A stretch of 64,000 nt of DNA, from the NCBI RefSeq assembly GCF_900129755.1, contig NZ_FQWT01000008.1:62001-126000 (forward strand). Direction: 5' to 3'. Below, in pieces: positions 47,112 through 52,721 of the stretch. A program made the translations under genes and the position numbers. The notes below the pieces were generated by a model. It saw only the letters and a list, made by a program, of their open reading frames with translations. It was not told the origin of the DNA and did no database searches. The stretch is from Chryseobacterium oranimense (GTDB taxonomy: Bacteria > Bacteroidota > Bacteroidia > Flavobacteriales > Weeksellaceae). How positions within the stretch are numbered: the stretch's first letter is position 1; every line of letters starts with the position of its first letter.

Positions 47112-47338
47112 TGTGTTTTAGGCCATAAATTATTTAGAATGAAAAAAAATAACCATATAAACGAAAATTTTTTAATCAATAATGAACATTTAATACAATA
47201 AATAAGAGTGATAAGTAACCCGATGAGAGACAGTCATTTAGGTATTTAAGAGATCTGCAGGATATTGCGGACAGATATTGTCTATGCTTAATTTTTAATT
47301 TAACTATTTGATTTTCAATTATTTAATCTAAAAATAAA

Positions 47339-47370
47339 TTTGGAGATTAAAAAATTTCGTACTTACTTTG
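47339..47370 (+). promoter_or_regulatory. promoter of leader 2 and the tRNA array
   Basis: TTTG (47339-47342) and TTACTTTG (47363-47370) with 20 bases between them; close to the TTTG-N17-23-TAnnTTTG consensus. No other promoter is evident before the first tRNA, so this should drive the array. Confidence 0.65.
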
Positions 47371-47433
47371 CAACCGAAAATTGAAAGCAACAGGTTTTCA
47401 CGATTCAAAAACTTTTTAAATAACAAGAATATA

Positions 47434-47553
47434 ATGAAACAATTACATAACATATCTAATCAGTATTCAAGACTAAGCGGACAGGAGCCGAAAGGATATC
47501 CTTGTATGATTCTCGATATTGAATTTATAAATAAAAGGTGCTTATATACGTAG
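47434..47553 (+). CDS. leader peptide 2 of the tRNA array
   Basis: 39 codons, ATG at 47434, TAG at 47551. It contains residues for 14 of the 15 amino acids served by the downstream tRNA array (all but Trp), plus Ser, Gly and a last Thr; Ala and Val are absent from both peptide and array. Arg codons are only AGA/AGG (array Arg anticodon TCT) and Leu codons are TTA, CTA and CTC (array anticodons TAA and TAG). The last codons (AGG TGC TTA TAT) form one strand of the antiterminator. This fits a leader peptide whose complete translation forces termination. It is no member of a known protein family. Confidence 0.7.
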   Translation: MKQLHNISNQYSRLSGQEPKGYPCMILDIEFINKRCLYT

Positions 47554-47614
47554 GTCTCAGTGATCTGACACGTCAAAATATATACAGCGCCTCCCGAAAA
47601 GAGGTGCTTTTTTT
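47536..47614 (+). promoter_or_regulatory. transcription attenuator of the tRNA array
   Basis: Terminator: AGCGCCTC (47586-47593), loop CCGAAAA, GAGGTGCT (47601-47608) and seven T. Antiterminator: AGGTGCTTATATA (47536-47548, end of leader 2) with TATATACAGCGCCT (47579-47592), 13 pairs with a single bulged C and one G-U. The strands overlap, so they are mutually exclusive, as in amino acid operon attenuators. A ribosome that reaches the leader stop codon covers the first strand and lets the terminator form. Confidence 0.8.
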
Positions 47615-47616
47615 AT

Positions 47617-47688
47617 GGTTTCTTTAGCTTATTTGGTAAAGCGCCGGTCTGTGAAACCGGAGAACAGGGTTCGATCCCCGAAGATACC
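47617..47688 (+). tRNA. tRNA-His (GTG), array position 1
   Basis: Starts three bases after the attenuator T tract. Anticodon arm CCGGTCTGTGAAACCGG. A G at position -1 pairs with C73, as required for His. One T-T mismatch in the acceptor and one A-C in the T stem. CCA is encoded (47689-47691). Confidence 0.85.
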
Positions 47689-47696
47689 CCAAAATA

Positions 47697-47761
47697 GAAT
47701 GGTCAATTCGTTCCACTGTGAATTTAAAATTGACGGGCAAAGCAATAATAATTGACCATTC
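47697..47761 (+). repeat. hairpin spacer between tRNA-His and tRNA-Lys
   Basis: Arms GAATGGTCAATT (47697-47708) and AATTGACCATTC (47750-47761) are exact complements; the same word family recurs in most array spacers. Likely a double-stranded processing signal (inference). Confidence 0.75.
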
Positions 47762-47773
47762 GCATTAAAAAAC

Positions 47774-47847
47774 AATCTCATAGCTCAAATGGTTAGAGCA
47801 CCGGTCTTTTAAACCGGGGGTTGAAAGTTCAAATCTTTCTGGGATTA
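47774..47847 (+). tRNA. tRNA-Lys (TTT)
   Basis: Acceptor AATCTCA/TGGGATT (one G-U), anticodon arm CCGGTCTTTTAAACCGG, T arm GAAAGTTCAAATCTTTC. Encoded CCA at 47848-47850. Confidence 0.88.
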
Positions 47848-47953
47848 CCATTAAATGTGAATAAATCAATGGTGAGTTTTGCTTCACAAATGAATTTTTG
47901 AAAAATTGATAAGCAAAAGCGAATTGACAATTGAGCATTCACCAATTAAAAAC

Positions 47954-48027
47954 GGTCTCGTAACTCAATTGGACAGAGTATCGGTTTTCTAAACCGTAAG
48001 TTTCAGGTTCGAATCCTGTCGAGGTCA
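47954..48027 (+). tRNA. tRNA-Arg (TCT)
   Basis: Acceptor GGTCTCG/CGAGGTC with two G-U pairs, anticodon arm CGGTTTTCTAAACCG, T arm CAGGTTCGAATCCTG. No encoded CCA. Confidence 0.86.
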
Positions 48028-48034
48028 CAAAATA

Positions 48035-48105
48035 GGTCTATTGAGGTAATGGTAACCTGCCCGGCTGTCTCTTGGGCACTGCGAGTTCGATTCTCGCATA
48101 GACCG
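48035..48105 (+). tRNA. tRNA-Asp (GTC)
   Basis: Perfect acceptor GGTCTAT/ATAGACC, small D arm AGGTAATGGTAACCT, anticodon loop CTGTCTC with two G-U pairs in its stem, T arm GCGAGTTCGATTCTCGC, discriminator G as expected for Asp. Confidence 0.8.
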
Positions 48106-48108
48106 CAA

Positions 48109-48167
48109 AGATTCACGGAAAGTTTTGGCTCCGGCTGTCTCCCGGAAAACAATACTGAAGTGAATCT
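48109..48167 (+). ncRNA. tRNA-like mimic: acceptor stem plus Asp anticodon arm, no T arm
   Basis: AGATTCAC and GTGAATCT form an 8-bp terminal stem; inside, TCCGG-CTGTCTC-CCGGA is a perfect anticodon stem-loop with the same loop as the neighbouring tRNA-Asp (GTC). No T-loop TTC sequence exists. At 59 bases it cannot be a normal tRNA and looks like a decoy of the anticodon arm or a decayed gene. Confidence 0.6.
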
Positions 48168-48173
48168 GAAAAA

Positions 48174-48245
48174 CTGGAAAGATAACGGTGGTTGTTTACC
48201 CGTCTTGGACGCGGGAGGTCATAGGTTCGAATCCTATTCTCCAGA
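48174..48245 (+). tRNA. tRNA-Pro (TGG)
   Basis: Anticodon arm CCCGTCTTGGACGCGGG, T arm ATAGGTTCGAATCCTAT, acceptor CTGGAAA/TCTCCAG with one A-C mismatch. Confidence 0.82.
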
Positions 48246-48367
48246 CGAATTTTGCTTATGGCAAAGATGAGAAGTGAAAGGTGAAAGGTGAAAGGTGAAT
48301 TTTGCTTCGCAAGTGAATTGAAAAATTGACGGTGAAACGAATGACAATTTAGTATTCACATCAAAAC

Positions 48368-48441
48368 GATTTCGTAGCTCAATAGGTTAGAGTGTCGGTC
48401 TGATACACCGGAGGTTGAAGGTTCGAGTCCTTCCGAAATTA
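48368..48441 (+). tRNA. tRNA-Ile (GAT)
   Basis: Acceptor GATTTCG/CGAAATT (terminal G-U), anticodon arm TCGGTCTGATACACCGG, T arm GAAGGTTCGAGTCCTTC. Shares its body almost base for base with the CAT tRNA at 48530. Confidence 0.83.
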
Positions 48442-48529
48442 CAAAAAGTGAAAGGTGAATTTTGCTTCGCAGGTGAATTGAAAAATTGACGGTGGAACGA
48501 ATTGACAATTGACCATTCACATCAAAAAC
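48442..48529 (+). repeat. 88-bp direct-repeat spacer, copy 1
   Basis: Appears identical to 48604-48691; a diverged third copy is at about 48273-48367. It contains TGAATT/AATTGA and GACCATTCAC words. The repeat extends into the flanking tRNAs, so tRNA-plus-spacer units have duplicated. Confidence 0.85.
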
Positions 48530-48603
48530 GATTTCGTAGCTCAATAGGTTAGAGTATCGGTTTCATAAGCCGGAGGTTGAAGGTTCGAGTCCTTCCGAAA
48601 TTA
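48530..48603 (+). tRNA. tRNA with CAT anticodon (Met or Ile2)
   Basis: Same acceptor, D and T arms as tRNA-Ile at 48368, but anticodon loop TTCATAA. Whether it is charged with Met or Ile is not clear; the shared body suggests an anticodon-swapped duplicate. Confidence 0.8.
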
Positions 48604-48691
48604 CAAAAAGTGAAAGGTGAATTTTGCTTCGCAGGTGAATTGAAAAATTGACGGTGGAACGAATTGACAATTGACCATTCACATCAAAAAC
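48604..48691 (+). repeat. 88-bp direct-repeat spacer, copy 2
   Basis: Same sequence as 48442-48529 by eye. Confidence 0.85.
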
Positions 48692-48763
48692 GATTTCGTA
48701 GCTCAATGGTAGAGCACCGGTCTGTTAAACCGGAAGTTGAAAGTTCGAATCTTTCCGGAATCG
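48692..48763 (+). tRNA. tRNA-Asn (GTT)
   Basis: Acceptor GATTTCG/CGGAATC, anticodon arm CCGGTCTGTTAAACCGG, T arm GAAAGTTCGAATCTTTC, discriminator G. D arm one base shorter than in the two preceding tRNAs. Confidence 0.86.
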
Positions 48764-48796
48764 CAGATAACTAAATGTTAATTGTTTCAAAAGAAG

Positions 48797-48870
48797 AGAA
48801 AAAAGGTATGTCAAGAGCAGAAGATCTTTACGCCAAATACGGAAAAATACCGACAGCCTTTTTCTTTTTA
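48797..48870 (+). repeat. interspersed structured element, copy 1
   Basis: A 70-75 base element, repeated at about 49041-49115 and 49548-49615. Shared core TGTC(A/G)AGC-AGAAG-TC and 3' end GACAG-CTTT; the flanking arms (GAAAAAAGG...GTC / GAC-GCCTTTTTC) pair in each copy with different bases. Possibly a structured RNA or transcription pause/termination module between tRNAs. Confidence 0.6.
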
Positions 48871-48937
48871 TTAGAAATTAGAGGTTAGAAGTTAGTTTAA
48901 AAATTATTCATTACTAATTGCTAATTCCTCATAAAAT

Positions 48938-49019
48938 GATGGTTCGCCGAAGTGGAAGAGTCGGGGCGGTCTGCAAAACCGTTGTAAAAACTGAGTGGGT
49001 TTGAATCCCATAGCCATCT
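48938..49019 (+). tRNA. tRNA-Cys (GCA)
   Basis: Acceptor GATGGTT/AGCCATC, anticodon arm GCGGTCTGCAAAACCGT, T arm GTGGGTTTGAATCCCAT, discriminator T as in tRNA-Cys. An enlarged variable region (about 12 bases) is unusual for Cys. Confidence 0.83.
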
Positions 49020-49040
49020 CAAATAACTAAAATGAGATTA

Positions 49041-49115
49041 GTTCCGGAGAAAAGTAAAAGTTTGTCGAGCGCAGAAGTTCTTATATCAAACTAAAAATAA
49101 AGACAGGCTTTGTTT
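49041..49115 (+). repeat. interspersed structured element, copy 2
   Basis: Core TGTCGAGCGCAGAAGTTC and end GACAGGCTTT; arms AAAAG...TTTGTC and GACAGGCTTTGTTTTT pair. See copy 1. Confidence 0.6.
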
Positions 49116-49209
49116 TTCTTCACAAAAAAGAATTTGGATGTTGGAAATTGGAAGTTAGAAAATGGTGAGAAGCGTAAAAGTTATCCATTACTTATTACTC
49201 ATTATACAT

Positions 49210-49293
49210 GGAAGTACGCCGAAGTTGGAGAGTCGGGGCAGACTGTAAATCTGTTGCTTCATTGCTGAGCAGGTTCAAATCCTGCTACTTCCA
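49210..49293 (+). tRNA. tRNA-Tyr (GTA)
   Basis: Class II tRNA with long variable arm: acceptor GGAAGTA/TACTTCC, anticodon arm CAGACTGTAAATCTG, T arm GCAGGTTCAAATCCTGC. Confidence 0.92.
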
Positions 49294-49296
49294 CAA

Positions 49297-49368
49297 AACC
49301 GCTGATAATGTAACGGCAGCATGCAGGAAAAGTACTCTTGTTGTTCAGGTTCGATTCCTGGTCGGTTG
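49297..49368 (+). pseudogene. degenerate tRNA-Gln-like gene
   Basis: T arm CAGGTTCGATTCCTG and following bases match the functional tRNA-Gln at 50156 (TCTTGTTGTTCAGGTTCGA), but the anticodon loop reads AAAGTAC: U33 is lost and there is no TTG anticodon. The acceptor keeps only about five pairs (AACCG/CGGTT). Read literally, positions 34-36 are AGT. Confidence 0.6.
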
Positions 49369-49376
49369 GTTTAAAC

Positions 49377-49448
49377 GCTCCATTAGCATAGCGGTAAGTG
49401 CATCCGGCTTTCTACCGGACGACAAGGGTTCGATTCCCTTATGGAGTA
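49377..49448 (+). tRNA. tRNA-Glu (TTC)
   Basis: Acceptor GCTCCAT/ATGGAGT (terminal G-U), anticodon arm TCCGGCTTTCTACCGGA, T arm AAGGGTTCGATTCCCTT. Confidence 0.86.
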
Positions 49449-49453
49449 CATAC

Positions 49454-49532
49454 GTGAATGATCATACATCAATTGTGAATATATAATACCATGAAAGTTC
49501 AGATTGAGAAATAAAATTGATTGATCATTCAC
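49454..49532 (+). repeat. hairpin spacer between tRNA-Glu and the next element
   Basis: GTGAATGATCA (49454-49464) and TGATCATTCAC (49522-49532) are exact complements. Confidence 0.75.
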
Positions 49533-49547
49533 AGAAAAATGGGAAAG

Positions 49548-49615
49548 AGAAAAGTTTGTCAAGCGAAGAAGATCACAAACACTAGCAGGCATAGTTTATA
49601 CAGACAGGCTTTCTC
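49548..49615 (+). repeat. interspersed structured element, copy 3
   Basis: Core TTTGTCAAGCGAAGAAGATC and end GACAGGCTTTCTC; outer arms pair. See copy 1 at 48797. Confidence 0.6.
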
Positions 49616-49713
49616 TGACCTTTCATGAGTGATGAGCAATAAGTAATTGTAAATGATGAAAAAATCAATTGTAGTATTAATCATTGCTCATTCTGATTAC
49701 TAATGAACAATTC

Positions 49714-49787
49714 GCGGGAATGGTGGAAATGGTAGACACACTTGATTTAGGCTCAAGGTTTTGGGGGTTCGAATCCCTCTTTCCGTA
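49714..49787 (+). tRNA. tRNA-Leu (TAG) without long variable arm
   Basis: Anticodon arm CTTGATTTAGGCTCAAG, D arm typical of Leu (GGTGGAAATGGTAGACAC), acceptor GCGGGAA/TTTCCGT with G-U pairs. The variable region has only five bases, whereas bacterial tRNA-Leu is class II with a long arm. Confidence 0.78.
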
Positions 49788-49793
49788 CAAAAT

Positions 49794-49867
49794 GCCTCTC
49801 TATTCCAACTGGCAGAGAAAACGGCTTTAAACCCCGTAAAGTCCCGGTTCGAATCCGGGGAGAGGTA
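49794..49867 (+). tRNA. tRNA-Leu-like (TAA)
   Basis: Acceptor GCCTCTC/GAGAGGT, T arm CCCGGTTCGAATCCGGG, anticodon loop TTTAAAC in a stem with a C-C mismatch (ACGGC/CCCGT). Short variable region. Follows tRNA-Leu (TAG) after six bases. Confidence 0.7.
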
Positions 49868-49979
49868 CAGGAATATGAATAATAAGCAATAAGTAATTAT
49901 TGTAAATGGTTAATATTGAATTGATGAACGCAATTTATTGCTCATTACTCATTACCAATTACTTATTAATTATAAGCCC

Positions 49980-50052
49980 GGAAGAGTGGTGTACAAGGTG
50001 TGCACGCTAGTCTGAAAAACTAGAGGCGCAGGTTCGATTCCTGCCTGTTCCA
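49980..50052 (+). tRNA. tRNA-Phe (GAA)
   Basis: Anticodon arm CTAGTCTGAAAAACTAG, T arm GCAGGTTCGATTCCTGC, acceptor GGAAGAG/CTGTTCC with one G-G mismatch. Encoded CCA (50053-50055). Confidence 0.8.
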
Positions 50053-50155
50053 CCAAAATATAAATGATGATTGATCAGTAATTAATGATAATAGTGGATT
50101 GTAAAATTCACATATCGAATCAATTATCAATCATCATTTATAATCAAAGCTATCC

Positions 50156-50228
50156 TGATTCATAGTGTAACTGGTCAGCACACAAGACTTTGACTCTTGT
50201 TGTTCAGGTTCGAATCCTGATGAATCAA
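50156..50228 (+). tRNA. tRNA-Gln (TTG)
   Basis: Perfect acceptor TGATTCA/TGAATCA, anticodon arm CAAGACTTTGACTCTTG, T arm CAGGTTCGAATCCTG. Confidence 0.88.
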
Positions 50229-50236
50229 CAGAAACT

Positions 50237-50307
50237 ACTCTGATGGTGTAATGGCAGCACCCCAGTCTCCAAAACTGAGGGTATAGGTTCGAATCCTGTT
50301 CGGAGTG
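50237..50307 (+). tRNA. tRNA-Trp (CCA)
   Basis: Acceptor ACTCTGA/TCGGAGT, anticodon loop CTCCAAA in CAGT/ACTG stem, T arm ATAGGTTCGAATCCTGT, discriminator G as expected. Last tRNA of the array; a hairpin spacer (50324-50333 with 50370-50379) follows. Confidence 0.87.
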
Positions 50308-50420
50308 CAAAAAAATGATAATAAATGGTCAATAGTCAATAGTGAATTTAAAATTGATAAGTGAAACGAATTGACCATTCACGATTGATAAAATAAACAA
50401 TTTAAAAACATGTAGAAAAA

Positions 50421-50923
50421 ATGGAAACGCAACAAGAAGTATGGCAGAATATGAACGGAATTTTTTTCCGCAAACCTATCACGCAGCTGGTAGAAGAAGC
50501 CATTATCCGCGAACAGGCTAACGGTCACCGTCTGAAAGTATGTGTGGGTTCAGACTCCCACGTATATGGCGATGCGATCAGTTATGCAACGGCAATCGTA
50601 TTCGTTCGTGAGGGAATTTTAATTTCCTTTCCAAAGGAGCGTTTACCTTTATCAGAAAAGAAAGAGAAATACAGAAGATCAGTATCAAAGAGCGAATGCT
50701 GAATGAGGTGAACAGATCCGTAGAAATTGCTTATGCTATCTGTGCCATTCTGGATGCTTATGGAGTAGAAATGGAGGTACACGCAGACATTAATACCGAC
50801 CCGGATTTTAAGTCTAATGCAGCATTGAAGGATGCAATGGGATACATCTTGGGAATGGGCTATGTGTTTAAAGCAAAACCTTATGCATTTGCAAGCTCCA
50901 ATTGTGCTGATATGATGGTTTAA
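50421..50923 (+). pseudogene. YkuK-type RNase H-like gene, frameshifted
   Basis: DUF458/YkuK family, RNase H-like fold. First part (93 codons from ATG 50421) has LKVCVGSDSHVYGDAISYATAIVFVREG; the second part (NEVNRSVEIAYAICAILDAYGVEMEVHADINTDPDFKSN ... GYVFKAKPYAFASSNCADMMV) is in another frame and overlaps. The break is explained by an extra 17 bases (about 50612-50628, ATTTTAATTTCCTTTCC) between GAGGGA and AAAGGAGCG; removing them restores EGKGAFTFIRKE. The insert is rich in inverted repeats. The gene directly follows the tRNA array and may have been its processing nuclease. Could also be a recoding site or assembly error. Confidence 0.7.
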
Positions 50924-50992
50924 TGAAGAAAAAACTGGAAGTTTCAAAGACTGTGAAAAACAAATAAAAGAACCTAATAAAAACTGATAACC

Positions 50993-51770
50993 ATGTATTT
51001 TTTAATTCAGGCTAATGTGTATCTAGACCCCGATCATTATAAAATTTTTGATGCATTGGAAGAATTGAATATTGATTATGATGTAATTAATATTCCGCCA
51101 GCAGCAGAAAAAATAGACTTCAAAAACAAATAGAAAAGATGTTTTTGTCTATGGTTCGGTGACGATTGCGAGATTGGCAAAGCAGAATACAGAATGGTTC
51201 CCAGGCTCTTTTTACGGTGGTAATCATTTATATGAAGTGTATTCTAGGTATTATGGTGAGCATCTTTTGAATCATCAGGTTTCCATTCACAAAATTTCAG
51301 AAGATTTGATCTGGGGAAGTGGCGAAACAAAATTTATCAAACCATATAATGAAGCTAAAATTTTTACAGGAAAAGTTTTCACAGAAGCAGAATGGAGAGA
51401 TTTTGTTGTTGAATCTATCGAAAGCAAATTAAATAGGATCACAGAAGATTCTTTAGTACAGGTTTCTGAAGCTAAACGAACGATCAAAGAAGCAAGACTA
51501 TGGATTATTGGCGGACAAATCATCGATGGAGGGTATTATAAATTTAATGACGATGCTCCTTTCGAAGAAAAAGTTGCAGAAGACGGATTTGCGTTTGCAA
51601 AAGAAATGATCCGACTTTTCAACCTTGAAGAAGCCTTTGTAATGGATATTTGTTTAACGGATAAAGGCTGGAGAATTGTTGAAATAAACTGCATCAACAG
51701 TTCCGGATTTTATCCCAATACGAATGTGAAAAGCGTTATCAAAGCATTGAGTATCTACTTTTCCAGCTAA
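50993..51770 (+). pseudogene. ATP-grasp (R2K-like) protein gene with a 1-base frameshift
   Basis: Starts MYFLIQANVYLDPDHYKIFDALEELNIDYDVI, then breaks at an A run near 51122-51126; deleting one A joins KIDFKT to NRKDVFVYGSVTIARLAKQNTEWFPGSFYGG and the rest to 51770. The C-terminal half has ATP-grasp-like VQVSEAKRTIKEARLWIIGGQIIDGGYY and MDICLTDKGWRIVEINCINSSGFY (metal-binding Glu/Asn). Family assignment to the R2K clade is from memory. An internal frame from 51159 would lack the N-terminal domain. An actual mutation, recoding or sequencing error are all possible. Confidence 0.65.
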
Positions 51771-51781
51771 AAAATGAAACC

Positions 51782-52153
51782 ATGGAAATGACCAAAAGAT
51801 TATTGTTTCTGGATGATATAAGATACCCGGTTGAGGCGTATCATTATACCCGACAGGACATTTTCCTCAGGAAAGACTGGCATATCGTTCGGAACTATGA
51901 ACAGTTTGTCAGCAGAATTCTGGAAAAAGGACTCCCGGACATGATCTCTTTTGATCATGACCTCGCAGAAGTACATTATCTGCAACCCGGTTCCGGTGAA
52001 TACACAGAAAAAACAGGCTACGATTGTGCCAAATGGCTGGTAGAATATTGTATGGATCATCATTTGGATCTGCCTGAGTTTTACTGCCATTCCATGAACC
52101 CTGTAGGAAAGGAAAATATTGAAAGCCTTTTAAAAAACTTTAAAAACTTGTAA
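51782..52153 (+). CDS. cyclic-phosphate-processing receiver-domain protein (cREC)
   Basis: 123 residues, single receiver-like domain: RLLFLDDIRYP (acidic pair, about 6-16), PDMISFDHDLAE (about 51-62) and FYCHSMNPVGKENIESLL near the end. The His-Asp pattern matches the cREC family predicted from comparative genomics to process 2',3'-cyclic phosphates at RNA breaks. Lies in line with an RNA ligase gene. Ends where the DinB gene starts (shared base). Confidence 0.78.
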   Translation: MEMTKRLLFLDDIRYPVEAYHYTRQDIFLRKDWHIVRNYEQFVSRILEKGLPDMISFDHDLAEVHYLQPGSGEYTEKTGYDCAKWLVEYCMDHHLDLPEFYCHSMNPVGKENIESLLKNFKNL

Positions 52154-52716
52154 TGGATATTTTTAGATTGATTCAGGATATAAAAACGCATTTGACCCTT
52201 AGTTTTAACGAGGTTGACGAGTGGTTTGATCAAGATAAAAGAACGCTGAACTACCAGCCTTTAAACGGTGGCTGGACGGTTCAGCAGATTTTAGAACATA
52301 TTTATCTCACCAACTTTTATCTGCTCATTTTGATTGAAAAAGGTTCAAAAAAAGCAATGCGGAATTACAGAGATCTTGATCTGAATGCTGAAATAAAAAA
52401 TTACAGTTTTGATAAGGAGAACTTTGAAAAAATAGGTGAACATGGGGCTTTTGAATGGATAAGACCTGAGCATATGGAGCCAAAAGGAGAATTGGATTTA
52501 AAGGAAATCAGAAGCTTGATTTCAAAGCAATATCATCAGTGTTTAAACTATTTAGACCTGATGAAAAACGGAGAAGGCCTCCTTTGTAAAACAACAATGA
52601 CAGTCAATGGTCTGGGGAAGATCAATGTGTATGAATACATTTATTTCCTTTCCCTGCATGCCAGGCGACACATTATTCAAATGCAGAATAATCAATTAGA
52701 AATTATTAAAAATTAA
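52153..52716 (+). CDS. DinB-superfamily protein
   Basis: 187 residues, four-helix DinB/YfiT-like fold: PLNGGWTVQQILEHIYLTNFYLL (metal His, about 36-58) and YIYFLSLHARRHIIQMQ (His pair, about 158-175). Metal-dependent transferase of unknown substrate. Coupled to cREC (overlap) and to the ligase (5-base gap), suggesting a role in the same pathway. Confidence 0.8.
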   Translation: MDIFRLIQDIKTHLTLSFNEVDEWFDQDKRTLNYQPLNGGWTVQQILEHIYLTNFYLLILIEKGSKKAMRNYRDLDLNAEIKNYSFDKENFEKIGEHGAFEWIRPEHMEPKGELDLKEIRSLISKQYHQCLNYLDLMKNGEGLLCKTTMTVNGLGKINVYEYIYFLSLHARRHIIQMQNNQLEIIKN

Positions 52717-52721
52717 AAGAA

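Noticed and set aside
48049..49592. Several 60-90 codon open frames across the tRNA array on both strands
   Set aside because: They run through clear tRNA cloverleafs and repeats; composition is that of translated tRNA.
47690..50400. Regularly spaced repeats, CRISPR-like at first glance
   Set aside because: The repeated units are tRNA genes and their hairpin spacers; no short identical repeats with unique spacers and no cas genes.
50612..50628. Group I/II intron or intein in the YkuK gene
   Set aside because: 17 bases is far too short for either; an insertion or error is simpler.
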